Source: Rhodobacterales bacterium HTCC2255 (GTDB taxonomy: Bacteria; Pseudomonadota; Alphaproteobacteria; Rhodobacterales; Rhodobacteraceae). From it: a stretch of DNA of 64,000 bases. How positions within the stretch are numbered: the first letter of the stretch is position 1; each line of letters starts with the position of its first letter. The position numbers and the translations under genes are program-made. Shown in pieces: positions 27,113 through 35,785 of this stretch. Location: NCBI GenBank assembly GCA_000153745.1, contig DS022282.1:726027-790026 (forward strand), in the 5' to 3' direction. Below the pieces are notes generated by a model. It had not been told where the DNA came from. It saw only the letters and a program-made list of their open reading frames with translations, and ran no database searches.

Positions 27113-27292
27113 TTATTTCTTAAGTGATTTTTTTTCATCTTTAGTTAGTGGATTATTCCATACGTTGTTGCTTAGGCCTAATTCATGTTTCATAGGCTTT
27201 GTTTTACCCTTTGTGACCTTTCCACCTTTTTTTAAGAATTCATCAATCAAAGCTTGATCAGTTTTTTCTTTTGGTGTTCCAGACATAGACAT
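27113..27292 (-). CDS. Small basic protein, 59 residues, unknown function
   Basis: A short frame beginning MSMSGTPKEKTDQALIDEF and continuing through LKKGGKVTKGKTKPM, ELGLSNNVWNNPLT and a lysine-rich tail. It is preceded by GAAGGA 7 nt before the ATG, a good ribosome binding site, and amino-acid use is biased and low in complexity rather than random. I recall similar small basic proteins in marine Rhodobacterales, without known function. The KGGKVTKGKTKP stretch could contact nucleic acid. It lies 50 nt downstream of the glutathione-transferase-like gene on the same strand. Confidence 0.72.
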   Translation of the reverse strand: MSMSGTPKEKTDQALIDEFLKKGGKVTKGKTKPMKHELGLSNNVWNNPLTKDEKKSLKK

Positions 27293-27342
27293 AATTCAAT
27301 CCTTCAATATTTTAATTGATACAAACGAATAATTTTTTACTT

Positions 27343-28269
27343 CTACTCATTCACTAGTATTTCATAGCCAGAAACTGGGAAATGAATAGCTACATTTCCA
27401 GCTTCAACTGAATAATGATTAATTGCAATAGTTATACTGTCTAAATATCGCAAATCTCCAGAAACTATTGGATCTGATGATTCACCAGAAGGTTTTATCC
27501 TAACATTTTGCCCAATTTCTAAGTGTGAATAAACATTACTATTCACCCCTTTTGGTGATTTTGGATTCAATTTATTTGCTAATTCTAGCGCTTCACAACT
27601 GCTCATGTCTTTACAGTTCTTATAATTCAAATTGTTTATCTCTTCTTCGACTCTCAATAAGTTTTTATATTTGCTTAGAATCTTTTCCCCCTCATTCCAT
27701 CTGCCCCTTATAAACCAAATCAAATAACCAACAGATATATCAGCATAAGATAGCTTACTTGAAAATATGTTACTGCCTTCTCCTAGAATATCATCAATAA
27801 TTTTTAGTTTTGCATCAAGCTGCAATATTATACTAGGTAGCTTCTGGTAAAGTTTTTCTTGGCTCCAACCTTTTTCAAAATACAAATCACCACGGTCTTG
27901 AATGAATTCTTTTGGAGCTGCATTTATTGAATTAGTAATAACAATTCTTGCTGCAAGTTCAAAAACAGTATCATCTATCCATGACGAAAATACTAATGCT
28001 TTATTCATACAACCTTCAGGAAACAAACGCTCTTTGAAGCCTTCATTTCCAATCGCACATATAATATTTTGCGTATCGCAAAAAACATCCGCACCAATCT
28101 GTAATACAGGAGTCCGTCGGTAACCTGCGGTCAATGGTATAAGATTGGGCTTTGGAGGAATTCTAGGTATCTCAACAGAATTCCACTCAACTTCAGCAAG
28201 TCCAAATGCGAGTCGTATTTTATGAGCAAATGGTGATGGCCAATAGTGATGTAAAATAAATTCTGACAT
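27343..28269 (-). CDS. Glutathione S-transferase-like protein with C-terminal extension
   Basis: A 308-residue protein. The N-terminal thioredoxin-like GST domain is clear (YWPSPFAHKIRLAFGLAEVEW, then TPVLQIGADVFCDTQNII, where the SNAIL-type glutathione loop becomes DTQNI). A helical GST C-domain follows, to about residue 225. The last 80 residues (from about NVYSHLEIG) form an extra, probably beta-rich domain that classical GSTs of about 210 residues lack. A catalytic Ser/Cys is possibly S12 in WPSP. The substrate is unknown. It precedes the 59-residue gene on the same strand and stands alone otherwise. Confidence 0.78.
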   Translation of the reverse strand: MSEFILHHYWPSPFAHKIRLAFGLAEVEWNSVEIPRIPPKPNLIPLTAGYRRTPVLQIGADVFCDTQNIICAIGNEGFKERLFPEGCMNKALVFSSWIDDTVFELAARIVITNSINAAPKEFIQDRGDLYFEKGWSQEKLYQKLPSIILQLDAKLKIIDDILGEGSNIFSSKLSYADISVGYLIWFIRGRWNEGEKILSKYKNLLRVEEEINNLNYKNCKDMSSCEALELANKLNPKSPKGVNSNVYSHLEIGQNVRIKPSGESSDPIVSGDLRYLDSITIAINHYSVEAGNVAIHFPVSGYEILVNE

Positions 28270-28471
28270 ATCTATATCCTAGTATATTTTGTTTTTCTAA
28301 GTAAAAATTTTGTATGTACAAATAACTTACTTACGACCTTATGTATCATGATAAAAATAGTAATTATAGATTTAGGATCATTATTTACAAAATAAAAATA
28401 TAATGAATTTATATTAGATATTGTTATGAAAAATTTTTATTGGCTCTTTAAAGAATGGCTTATATTATATC

Positions 28472-28759
28472 TTAAACTACAATAAACAAACCAACTTTTT
28501 TTTCATCTGAATGAGAAAGAAAACCCTTTTTTTCAATTGATTTTAATGCTCTGAAAAATGTTGGGCGTGACATTTTTTGTGTAAAACTGTGCTTAAGAAT
28601 TTGTTTCGTTTGAACCAAACCATCCTGAGATTTTGAAGCCTGGGCAGCTAGATAAACATTTTTTTCAACTCCTGACAAAGATGATAAGCCAATATCTTGC
28701 TCCATATCATCTAGCATTTGTTTTAAAAGTATAATTTTTTTAACAAAATCTGATTTCAT
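28472..28759 (-). CDS. Small winged-helix (MarR-like) regulator
   Basis: A 95-residue protein: an N-terminal helix (LLKQMLDDMEQDIGLSSLSG), then VEKNVYLAAQASKSQDG, LKHSFTQKMSRPTFFRALKSIEKKGFL as helix-turn-helix plus recognition helix, and SHSDEKKVGLFIV as the wing. This matches small MarR-like regulators of Rhodobacterales in which the winged-helix domain is nearly the whole protein. The target is unknown; it stands alone, flanked by about 200 AT-rich nt on each side, between the GST-like gene and the acid-sugar operon. It may act on one of these neighbours. Confidence 0.65.
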   Translation of the reverse strand: MKSDFVKKIILLKQMLDDMEQDIGLSSLSGVEKNVYLAAQASKSQDGLVQTKQILKHSFTQKMSRPTFFRALKSIEKKGFLSHSDEKKVGLFIVV

Positions 28760-28950
28760 AATAATATCATAACTATACTATTTTTAGGTTTGATGCAAAA
28801 AAAATATTTTATCTAATATATACTAAAAAAAATATTGATATGTTCATACTTAATACATAATTAATAATAGAGCGAAAATATATTAATTATAATTCTCTTT
28901 TTATGAAAAAATAAAATATAATAGCTTCCTAGTTTTATATTGTTTTGATA

Positions 28951-29721
28951 TCAAATATAAGTTTTCATCCAATTTAAAGACGAATTAGTATCACCTTTTG
29001 GCTTATATTCAGCACCAATAGGGTCTTCATAACCTAACTGTTGTATAATCTTAAAAATAAATTCATACGATAACTCTCCATCTCCTGGGCTTCCTCTATC
29101 CGGAACAGAAGCAAATTGTATATGTCCAATGTATGGCATTAAACTTTTGAGCTTATGCACAATATTACCTTCCATTAATTGTACATGGTAACAATCAAAC
29201 ATAAGTTTCAAATTTGGCTGATTTACTTTTTTTATAATTCCTAGAGCTTGGGAGGTTGTTTTTAAAAAATACCCAGGAGCATCATATTGATTCAAGGGTT
29301 CAATTAAAATCGTAATGTCATGAAGTAATGCTTTATTGCATGCATAATTTAAATTTTTTATAAATACTTTCTCTGCTTCATCTCCACTTGAGAATCCTGC
29401 CATGACATGAATATTCTTTGCTTTTATCTCAGCAGCATACAAAATTGCTTCATCTATAGCATCCTTAGCATCATCTTCTCTACCAGGTAACGCACTCAAG
29501 CCATTTTCGCCAGTGCCCAAATCTCCTCTTCGAGTATTCAAGCCTATCATTGTAAAGTTTGTGTCTTGAAGTGCACCAATGATTGCTTTTGGATCTGTAT
29601 CATATGGCCAATGGCATTCAACAGCATCAAAGCCGGCAGCTTTGGCAGCTAGAATTGCACTTGGTAAGTTTAATTCAGTCCATAGAAATCCAAGATTAGC
29701 TGAAAATTTTATGAGTCCCAC
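28951..29721 (-). CDS. otnI: 2-oxo-tetronate isomerase / hydroxypyruvate isomerase family
   Basis: A 256-residue xylose-isomerase-like TIM barrel of the Hyi/OtnI family. Metal-binding acids appear in ILIEPLNQYD, MFDCYHVQ, HIQFASVPDR and GAEYKP. In the pathway defined for DUF1537 kinase clusters, OtnI interconverts 2-oxo- and 3-oxo-tetronate. It is the last gene of the ltnD-otnK-otnC-otnI operon, its first 13 nt overlapping otnC. Hydroxypyruvate isomerase is the common alternative annotation, but the complete neighbouring set favours OtnI. Confidence 0.85.
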   Translation of the reverse strand: MGLIKFSANLGFLWTELNLPSAILAAKAAGFDAVECHWPYDTDPKAIIGALQDTNFTMIGLNTRRGDLGTGENGLSALPGREDDAKDAIDEAILYAAEIKAKNIHVMAGFSSGDEAEKVFIKNLNYACNKALLHDITILIEPLNQYDAPGYFLKTTSQALGIIKKVNQPNLKLMFDCYHVQLMEGNIVHKLKSLMPYIGHIQFASVPDRGSPGDGELSYEFIFKIIQQLGYEDPIGAEYKPKGDTNSSLNWMKTYI

Positions 29722-30359
29722 TCCACATCAAATTTTTTAACGATAGACTTTACTTGAGAGGCATTTAATAATCTTGCATTCATTCCTCTAGTCATCATAG
29801 CAAGTCGAGCAGTATCTTCTAGTTCCTCAATAGCATTACAAGCTGCTTCAATATCTTTTCCAGCAACTACTGGACCATGATTTGCTAGCATAATAGCTGA
29901 CCGCTTACCAGCCAACCCTCGGACTGCTTTACCCATCTCAGGATCACCTGGCATATAAAATGGTAACAATTTAACACGTCCAAGTTTCATAATTGAGTAA
30001 GGTGTGAGATGCGGCAGAAAATCATCTTCATCAACATCAGGCATAAGAGACAATGCAACCGAATGACAAGAATGAAGATGAACAACAGCACCTGCAGTAC
30101 TTCTGGTTTCATAGAATGCAGAATGAAGTGGCATTTCTTTTGTAGGTATGTCGCCTGAAATAAAAACTCCTTTCGAGTCAAACCTACTTAATTTATTTGG
30201 GTCAAGGCGACCAAAACTTGTTCCAGTTGGGCTTACTAGAAGTCCACCATCTGAAGTTCGTGAAGAAATATTTCCTGTACTCCCACCGGTAAGTCCACGG
30301 TCATAAATTGATTTGGCCAATAGACAAATCTGTTCACGAAGTTTATTTTCATCATTCAT
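29709..30359 (-). CDS. otnC: 3-oxo-tetronate 4-phosphate decarboxylase (class II aldolase family)
   Basis: A 216-residue zinc-dependent class II aldolase/adducin-family enzyme. GGSTGNISSR is the phosphate/substrate loop, the metal ligands lie in VVHLHSCHS (two His) and MLANHGPVV (third His), and the catalytic acid is E80 in PTKEMPLH. OtnC decarboxylates 3-oxo-tetronate 4-phosphate to dihydroxyacetone phosphate. Coupled at both ends: 4-nt overlap with otnK and 13-nt overlap with otnI. Generic names such as fuculose-phosphate aldolase are likely in automatic annotation; the operon identifies it. Confidence 0.88.
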   Translation of the reverse strand: MNDENKLREQICLLAKSIYDRGLTGGSTGNISSRTSDGGLLVSPTGTSFGRLDPNKLSRFDSKGVFISGDIPTKEMPLHSAFYETRSTAGAVVHLHSCHSVALSLMPDVDEDDFLPHLTPYSIMKLGRVKLLPFYMPGDPEMGKAVRGLAGKRSAIMLANHGPVVAGKDIEAACNAIEELEDTARLAMMTRGMNARLLNASQVKSIVKKFDVEWDS

Positions 30360-31627
30360 AAATTTTCCAATTTACTTAATGCTTCAGTAAAAAAATCCAC
30401 TTTACCAAAATTACCTGATTTGAGTGATAAAGCCATTTGATTATTTTTTGTACCAAAAAATGTCCACGGCACACCTGGCGCAATTTCTATCCCTATGTCT
30501 AATTGACTAATATTTAAGGCTTTTGTAATTGCACCAGAAGTTTCTCCTCCCGCAATAATGAAGTTTTTTGCTCCTATTTCCTTAGCTTTTACTGCACATT
30601 CAGAAAGACCCTGCTCTACAATCCTACCTGCATTTTCTACACCTAGCCTGTCTTGAACTGTTCTAACAATATTTGGATCAGCAGTGGCATATATTATAAT
30701 ATTTTTAGTAAAATCTTGCTCAGTCAACCAATCTAAAACTTTCTTTATACCATTTTCAGCCATATCAATAGGATCCAATTGGAATGCTACCGCTCCTCGT
30801 TCTATAAAATCTTTAACTTGGAGGATAGTCATCTCTGAACAACTTCCCGACAGCACCACACTTCCAAAAGTTAATTCATGGTTTCTGTAAATGTTATTAT
30901 TTTCGGATATTTTTCCTGATAACTTATAAAGTTCAGCAAGCGGCATGGCTAAAGCAGAGCCACCCGTAATAAAGTCCATATCTTCACATGCATTTGCAAT
31001 TATCTCTAGGTCTTTTTCAGCTACAGCGTCAACAACGACATGTGCAACACCATCTTTCTTAAGTGCAATGAGTTTTTCTTTTAATATGTCAGCACCATTA
31101 TTAACAATCATATGATCAGCCAAACCAACTGAATTAGTGACCTGCGCACTTAGGAGGCGTACCAAATTGCTGTCCTTCATGGGTGTTAGTGGATGATCTT
31201 TCATAGAGCTTTCTGATAAAAGCTTTTGACCAACAAAAAGATTTCCCATAAAAATTGATCTTCCGTTTTCTGGAAATGCTGGGCAGTATATTGTTTGGTT
31301 AATTCCTAACTGACCCATTAATGCCTCCGAAACAGGTCCAATATTTCCTTTTGATGTACTATCAAATGTTGAGCAATATTTTAAAAAAAACTTTTTTGCA
31401 CCTGCCTGTTTCAACCATTTCAATGCAGATAAAGATTCTTTAACTGCATCAGATGCGGGTATGGATCTAGTTTTCAATGCTATCACCTCTATGTCTGCAG
31501 TATTTTTTGGCTCTGTCCTAGGCACACCAATTCGAAGTGAAACATTTACACCAGATCTAGCCAGCATACTTGCTAAGTCTGTAGCTCCAGTGAAGTCATC
31601 CGCAATACATCCTAAAAATGTTACCAT
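30356..31627 (-). CDS. otnK: 3-oxo-tetronate kinase (DUF1537 family)
   Basis: A 423-residue four-carbon acid sugar kinase. The N-terminal substrate domain starts FLGCIADDFTGATDLA, with the conserved DDFTGA motif, and contains KYCSTFDST and YCPAFPENGR. The C-terminal nucleotide domain has FIIAGGETSGAI and GVPWTFFG. DUF1537 kinases phosphorylate 3-oxo-tetronate at C4. Gene order (dehydrogenase, kinase, decarboxylase, isomerase) equals that of characterised threonate/erythronate clusters. The start is the ATG at 31627, 30 nt after ltnD. Confidence 0.92.
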   Translation of the reverse strand: MVTFLGCIADDFTGATDLASMLARSGVNVSLRIGVPRTEPKNTADIEVIALKTRSIPASDAVKESLSALKWLKQAGAKKFFLKYCSTFDSTSKGNIGPVSEALMGQLGINQTIYCPAFPENGRSIFMGNLFVGQKLLSESSMKDHPLTPMKDSNLVRLLSAQVTNSVGLADHMIVNNGADILKEKLIALKKDGVAHVVVDAVAEKDLEIIANACEDMDFITGGSALAMPLAELYKLSGKISENNNIYRNHELTFGSVVLSGSCSEMTILQVKDFIERGAVAFQLDPIDMAENGIKKVLDWLTEQDFTKNIIIYATADPNIVRTVQDRLGVENAGRIVEQGLSECAVKAKEIGAKNFIIAGGETSGAITKALNISQLDIGIEIAPGVPWTFFGTKNNQMALSLKSGNFGKVDFFTEALSKLENL

Positions 31628-31657
31628 AGCTATTTAGTCTCCGTGTCGTAAAATAAA

Positions 31658-32560
31658 TTAGACATCATTTTTTTTAGGTAATGATAAATTAGCTGACTTC
31701 GCATAAACTTTAGCTACTGCGGCATCATCTTCAAAACCTAAACCCATATCAACTGCAGTCCTGAATTGCTCCAAAGCTGCAGTTGCTATAGGCGCATTAA
31801 ATTTTGATTCTAGTGCCACATCAAGAACAATACCTAAATCTTTTGGCCAAATATTTATTGAGCTATGCGGTTTATAATCTCCATTTACAATATGGGGAGC
31901 ACGATTTTCCAACATCCAACTTGTTCCAGCACATTTACTTATAACTTCAACAAATTTATCAGGCGATATTCCTTGCGAAATTCCAAAAGTTAATGCTTCA
32001 GCCATTACAGCAATATGTACACCAGCCAATAATTGATTAACAGACTTCATAGCACTTCCCGTACCTGCCTCATCCCCCAACTCAAAAACAGTTTCTGATA
32101 TGCTATCCAATGTTGGCCGAGCATGTTGAAAAGCTTCTTTCACTCCAGATGCCATAATTGAAAGTTGACCATTTTTAGCTTTTAAGGCCCCACCAGAAAT
32201 AGGAGCATCAAGATAGAAAATTTCAAATTCCTTACATCTTCTTTCCATGTCTATTGCAAAAGTTGGTGCAACTGTTGCACATGAAATTACAACTGTCCCA
32301 GGCTTTAAATTTTCAACAAGACCTTCCTGACCAAAAAGTACTTCCTCAGTTTGCACCGAATTTAATACTACAACAACAACAACATCAATTTTATCAATAA
32401 CTGAATTTAATGTGGTGGCTTGGCCACCTTGACTACAAAATGCTTTTACTTGATCAATATTTGTATCAACTCCCCAAACTAAATGACCACTTCGCAAGCA
32501 GGATGTGGCGATACCATATCCCATCGATCCAAGCCCAATAACTGCAATATTATTCTTCAT
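31658..32560 (-). CDS. ltnD: L-threonate-type dehydrogenase
   Basis: A 300-residue beta-hydroxyacid dehydrogenase: GLGSMGYG Rossmann motif near the N-terminus, DAPISGGALKAKNGQLS substrate loop, and the catalytic lysine in GSAMKSVNQLLAG. In this gene context it should oxidise a C4 acid sugar (L-threonate or D-erythronate, not decidable here) at C2 or C3 to the oxo-tetronate. The ATG at 32560 is chosen; the frame extends to a GTG 18 nt upstream, but the GxGxxG motif then lies further in than is usual. First gene of the otn operon, divergent from an Lrp-type regulator. Confidence 0.86.
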   Translation of the reverse strand: MKNNIAVIGLGSMGYGIATSCLRSGHLVWGVDTNIDQVKAFCSQGGQATTLNSVIDKIDVVVVVVLNSVQTEEVLFGQEGLVENLKPGTVVISCATVAPTFAIDMERRCKEFEIFYLDAPISGGALKAKNGQLSIMASGVKEAFQHARPTLDSISETVFELGDEAGTGSAMKSVNQLLAGVHIAVMAEALTFGISQGISPDKFVEVISKCAGTSWMLENRAPHIVNGDYKPHSSINIWPKDLGIVLDVALESKFNAPIATAALEQFRTAVDMGLGFEDDAAVAKVYAKSANLSLPKKNDV

Positions 32561-32713
32561 ATTTTTTAATACTTTCACTTTTTTTAAATTTTATAGCATT
32601 TATTTTTTAGGTATACTTAAAGTTAAAGAAATAATTGTAAAATAAATTTACATATCCATATTATATATTTAAAGATTTTTTATATATAAAATTACAACTT
32701 CATGAGTTCTTGA

Positions 32714-33199
32714 ATGAAAAATACTTCACTTGATGCAACAGATATTCGAATATTAAGCGCATTACAAAACTATGGAAATCTAAGTAAATCAAAATTAGCA
32801 GAAGTTGTAAATCTTTCTCCTACACCTTGCTGGGTTCGTCTAGATAAATTAAAAAAATCAGGCCTCATAGACGGTTATTCTGCTAATATCTCAATAAAAA
32901 AAATTATAAATTTTACAAGTGTTATTGTAACAGTTTCTTTGTCAAGTCATAGAAAACATGACTTTGACAACTTTGAAACATATATAAAAGATATAGATAC
33001 TGTAACAGAGTGCATAGCTACTGGAGGTGGTACTGATTATATAATGAAAGTAATCACGCCAAATTTGGAAAGCTTTCAAGAGTTGATGAATGAATTAATT
33101 TCTACTGATTTAAAAATAGACAGATATATGACATATATAATAACAAAAGAGATCAAATCATCTCACCCCAATTTATCAAAATTAATACCAATAAAATAA
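32714..33199 (+). CDS. Lrp/AsnC-family transcriptional regulator
   Basis: A 161-residue Lrp/AsnC protein: N-terminal helix-turn-helix (TDIRILSALQNYGNLSKSKLAE, then LSPTPCWVRLDKLKKSGLI, each part of residues about 6-55) and a C-terminal RAM ligand-binding domain (residues about 70-150). It is divergent from ltnD and lies directly upstream of the DmdA-like operon on the same strand, so either operon could be its target. Many marine Lrp proteins sense an amino acid or the pathway substrate. The rather AT-rich upstream region has no obvious operator that I can define. Confidence 0.88.
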   Translation: MKNTSLDATDIRILSALQNYGNLSKSKLAEVVNLSPTPCWVRLDKLKKSGLIDGYSANISIKKIINFTSVIVTVSLSSHRKHDFDNFETYIKDIDTVTECIATGGGTDYIMKVITPNLESFQELMNELISTDLKIDRYMTYIITKEIKSSHPNLSKLIPIK

Positions 33200-33320
33200 A
33201 TATTTAACAAAAATTCAATTTTTTAGTCTGATTGGACTATTTTTAAAAATAATTTAGTACAACCTATTAATAATTATTAAATATAATTTACTCATAATCT
33301 AACAATTTGTGAGAAAATAA

Positions 33321-34481
33321 ATGAACCCTTCAGAAAACAAAAAAAATTTTGGCTTTGGGACACAAATACGAAAGTCTCCTTATTTTGACGCAACAGTTAG
33401 TTGGGGTGCTCAAGATTTCTCAGTTTATAATCATATGTACATACCGCGTGACTTTGGAGATCCAGAACAAAATTTTTGGAATTTAGTAAATGATGCAATC
33501 TTATGTGATGTTGCTGTAGAAAGACAGGTTGAAATAAATGGCCCTGATGCTGCAGAATTTGTTCAACTACTTACACCCCGTGATTTATCTAAGTTAGCTG
33601 TTGGACAATGCAAATATATTATTATTACAAATGCTGAAGGTGGTATCTTAAATGATCCAGTCTTATTGCGCCTAGAAGAAAATAAATTTTGGATTTCTTT
33701 AGCTGACAGTGACATTCTATTTTGGGCACAAGGTTTGGCTATAAATTCTGGCTTAGATGTAAGTATACACGAACCAGATGTTTCCCCATTACAATTGCAA
33801 GGACCCAAGTCTGGCAAAATAATGCAAAAACTTTTTGGGAATGGCATTAAAGAATTAAAATACTATTGGCTAGAACATCTTAACCTAAATGGAATTGATT
33901 TAGTGGTTTCAAGAACTGGCTGGTCTAGTGAGTTAGGGTATGAAATTTACTTACAAGATAGTTCACGTGGAACTGAACTTTGGGATACAATTATGTCTGC
34001 AGGCAAAGAATTTAATCTCAGCCCTGGGCATACTTCATCGATTAGACGCATTGAGGGCGGTATGCTTTCATATCATGCTGATATGGATATTTTGACAAAC
34101 CCATTTGAACTTGGTTTAGATAGACTCATTGACTTAGACAGTGGTCAAAAATTTATTGGCCATGATGCTTTAAGTAAAATAAAAGCCAATGGAGTATCAA
34201 GGAAACAAGTTGGCATCATCATAGATTGTGAGCCACTTGCAGGGCCAAATACTACCTTCTGGAAAATCACGAAAAACAATAAAGTTATTGGTAAGGTTAC
34301 TTCAGCAATTTATTCACCCCGTTTAGAAAAAAATATAGCATTAGCCATGATGTCAATTGAATACTCTGAAATTGATACAAGGCTAAAAATAGAAACACCT
34401 TCTGGGATCAAAGAAGCAATTGTAGTTAACAAACCTTTTTACGACCCAAACAAAAAAATCACTGCATCGAATACTATCTAG
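33321..34481 (+). CDS. GcvT-family, DmdA-like THF-dependent demethylase
   Basis: A 386-residue aminomethyltransferase-fold protein. Segments VYNHMYIPRDF, CDVAVERQVEINGPDAA, LTPRDLSKLAVGQCKY, GGILNDPVLLR and EPDVSPLQLQGPKSG are those of the DmdA (dimethylsulfoniopropionate demethylase) branch of the GcvT family. SRTGWSSELGYEIYL and SIRRIEGGMLSY follow. DmdA moves a methyl group from DMSP to tetrahydrofolate, giving methylmercaptopropionate. DmdA-like paralogues of unknown substrate exist, so activity on DMSP is inference. It is the first gene of a tight four-gene operon with OsmC, a crotonase and a DmdB-like ligase; no dmdC (acyl-CoA dehydrogenase) is present. Start ATG follows GTGAGAAAATAA. 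Confidence 0.78.
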   Translation: MNPSENKKNFGFGTQIRKSPYFDATVSWGAQDFSVYNHMYIPRDFGDPEQNFWNLVNDAILCDVAVERQVEINGPDAAEFVQLLTPRDLSKLAVGQCKYIIITNAEGGILNDPVLLRLEENKFWISLADSDILFWAQGLAINSGLDVSIHEPDVSPLQLQGPKSGKIMQKLFGNGIKELKYYWLEHLNLNGIDLVVSRTGWSSELGYEIYLQDSSRGTELWDTIMSAGKEFNLSPGHTSSIRRIEGGMLSYHADMDILTNPFELGLDRLIDLDSGQKFIGHDALSKIKANGVSRKQVGIIIDCEPLAGPNTTFWKITKNNKVIGKVTSAIYSPRLEKNIALAMMSIEYSEIDTRLKIETPSGIKEAIVVNKPFYDPNKKITASNTI

Positions 34482-34490
34482 GAATAAAAT

Positions 34491-34943
34491 ATGAATGAAT
34501 TATCAATAAAGTTAGATTGGCAGCGAACAGAGGCTGAATTAACTCCTGGGAAATATACAAATTCTCATAGCATTATGTATAATGACGATAACAAAGTCAT
34601 AGTAGATGCAGCACCAGATTGGGGGGGGAACATCGAACATACAAACCCTGAACAGGCACTTGCGGCAGCTTTATCAAGTTGTCACATGATGACATTTTTA
34701 GCTCTTTCTGCAAAAGCTAAATGGCCAGTTTTAAGCTTCGCTGATCATGCTATTGCCCACCTAGGAAAAAACTCAAAAGGACAAATGTCAGTAACACAAA
34801 TTGATCTTAATCCGGAAGTAACTTTTGATGATGGGTTTTATGTAGACAAGAAAATATTACAGGAAATGCAGAAACGAGCTCATAATTATTGTTTTATTGC
34901 AAACACATTAGCTGATAGTGTTATGATAAATATAAACAGCTAA
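34491..34943 (+). CDS. OsmC-family thiol peroxidase-like protein
   Basis: A 150-residue OsmC/Ohr-fold protein. Both redox cysteines are present: C64 in ALSSCHMMTFL and C134 in HNYCFIANTL, in the usual helix contexts, preceded by NPEQALAAALSSCH. Such dimeric enzymes reduce organic hydroperoxides with a thiol partner. It begins 9 nt after the DmdA-like gene and is followed 23 nt later by the crotonase gene. Placement inside a demethylase/acyl-CoA ligase operon is unusual and suggests it deals with a reactive sulfur or peroxide by-product, which is inference. Confidence 0.88.
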   Translation: MNELSIKLDWQRTEAELTPGKYTNSHSIMYNDDNKVIVDAAPDWGGNIEHTNPEQALAAALSSCHMMTFLALSAKAKWPVLSFADHAIAHLGKNSKGQMSVTQIDLNPEVTFDDGFYVDKKILQEMQKRAHNYCFIANTLADSVMININS

Positions 34944-34966
34944 GTTTTAATTAGAGGAATAATGCT

Positions 34967-35779
34967 ATGTATTGGGCAACTGGTGAATATGATTTTATTA
35001 CAGCTGATCTCAAAGAAAATGGGGTGCTAAGAATTACACTTGATGATCAAAAAAGACGAAATGCGTTGTCTGAAAAAATGCTCTTAGCACTCAACAAAAT
35101 CTTCTCAGCGGCTAATAATGATACCTCAATTAGAGTCATTGTACTAAGTTCAAACGGCCCAGCTTTCTCAGCTGGACATGATCTCAAAGAGTTAACATCA
35201 GCAAGGTCAAATTCAGATCAAGGTCAGGAATTCTTTTCACATATAATGAATATGTGTTCCACATTAATGCAAAATATAACAAACTGTTCTAAACCTGTGA
35301 TAGCGGAAGTTGAAGGCGTAGCGACTGCTGCCGGATGTCAACTAGTAGCAAGTTGTGACTTAGCGATTGCAGATAATAATGCTAAATTTAGTACTCCTGG
35401 AGTAAATATTGGACTTTTCTGCTCTACTCCGATGGTAGCATTATCAAGGAACGTTTCAAAAAAGCATGCCATGAGGATGCTTTTAACTGGTGACATGATA
35501 TCAGCCGATCATGCAGTGGATATTGGCTTAGTTAATCAGTCAGTAAAGAACATTATGCTTGAAGATACAGTTACTAAACTTGCCGAAAAAATTGCGTCTA
35601 AATCAAGTATAACATTAGCAACAGGAAAAGAGGCATTTTACACACAATGTGACATGAGCCTCCCAGATGCATATGAGTATGCATCTAAAATTATGGTGGA
35701 AAATATGCTAGCTCTTGACGCAAAAGAGGGGATCGGCGCATTTATAGAAAAACGAGCTCCCATTTGGAAAGATAAGTAA
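34967..35779 (+). CDS. Crotonase-fold protein lacking the hydratase glutamates
   Basis: A 270-residue enoyl-CoA hydratase/isomerase-family protein. The oxyanion hole is retained (SAGHDLKEL, residues 68-76, and GVATAAGCQ). The two catalytic glutamates of hydratases are replaced: the GGGCEL motif is AAGCQL (Q125), and the usual PE is PG (G145 in STPGVNIGLFCS). The FCSTPMVALSRNV segment resembles the ECHDC3-like branch. Water addition to enoyl-CoA is therefore unlikely; thioester hydrolysis, isomerisation or a decarboxylation are alternatives. It is in operon with the DmdA-like and DmdB-like genes, where DmdD would be expected. Confidence 0.82.
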   Translation: MYWATGEYDFITADLKENGVLRITLDDQKRRNALSEKMLLALNKIFSAANNDTSIRVIVLSSNGPAFSAGHDLKELTSARSNSDQGQEFFSHIMNMCSTLMQNITNCSKPVIAEVEGVATAAGCQLVASCDLAIADNNAKFSTPGVNIGLFCSTPMVALSRNVSKKHAMRMLLTGDMISADHAVDIGLVNQSVKNIMLEDTVTKLAEKIASKSSITLATGKEAFYTQCDMSLPDAYEYASKIMVENMLALDAKEGIGAFIEKRAPIWKDK

Positions 35780-35785
35780 ATAAAA

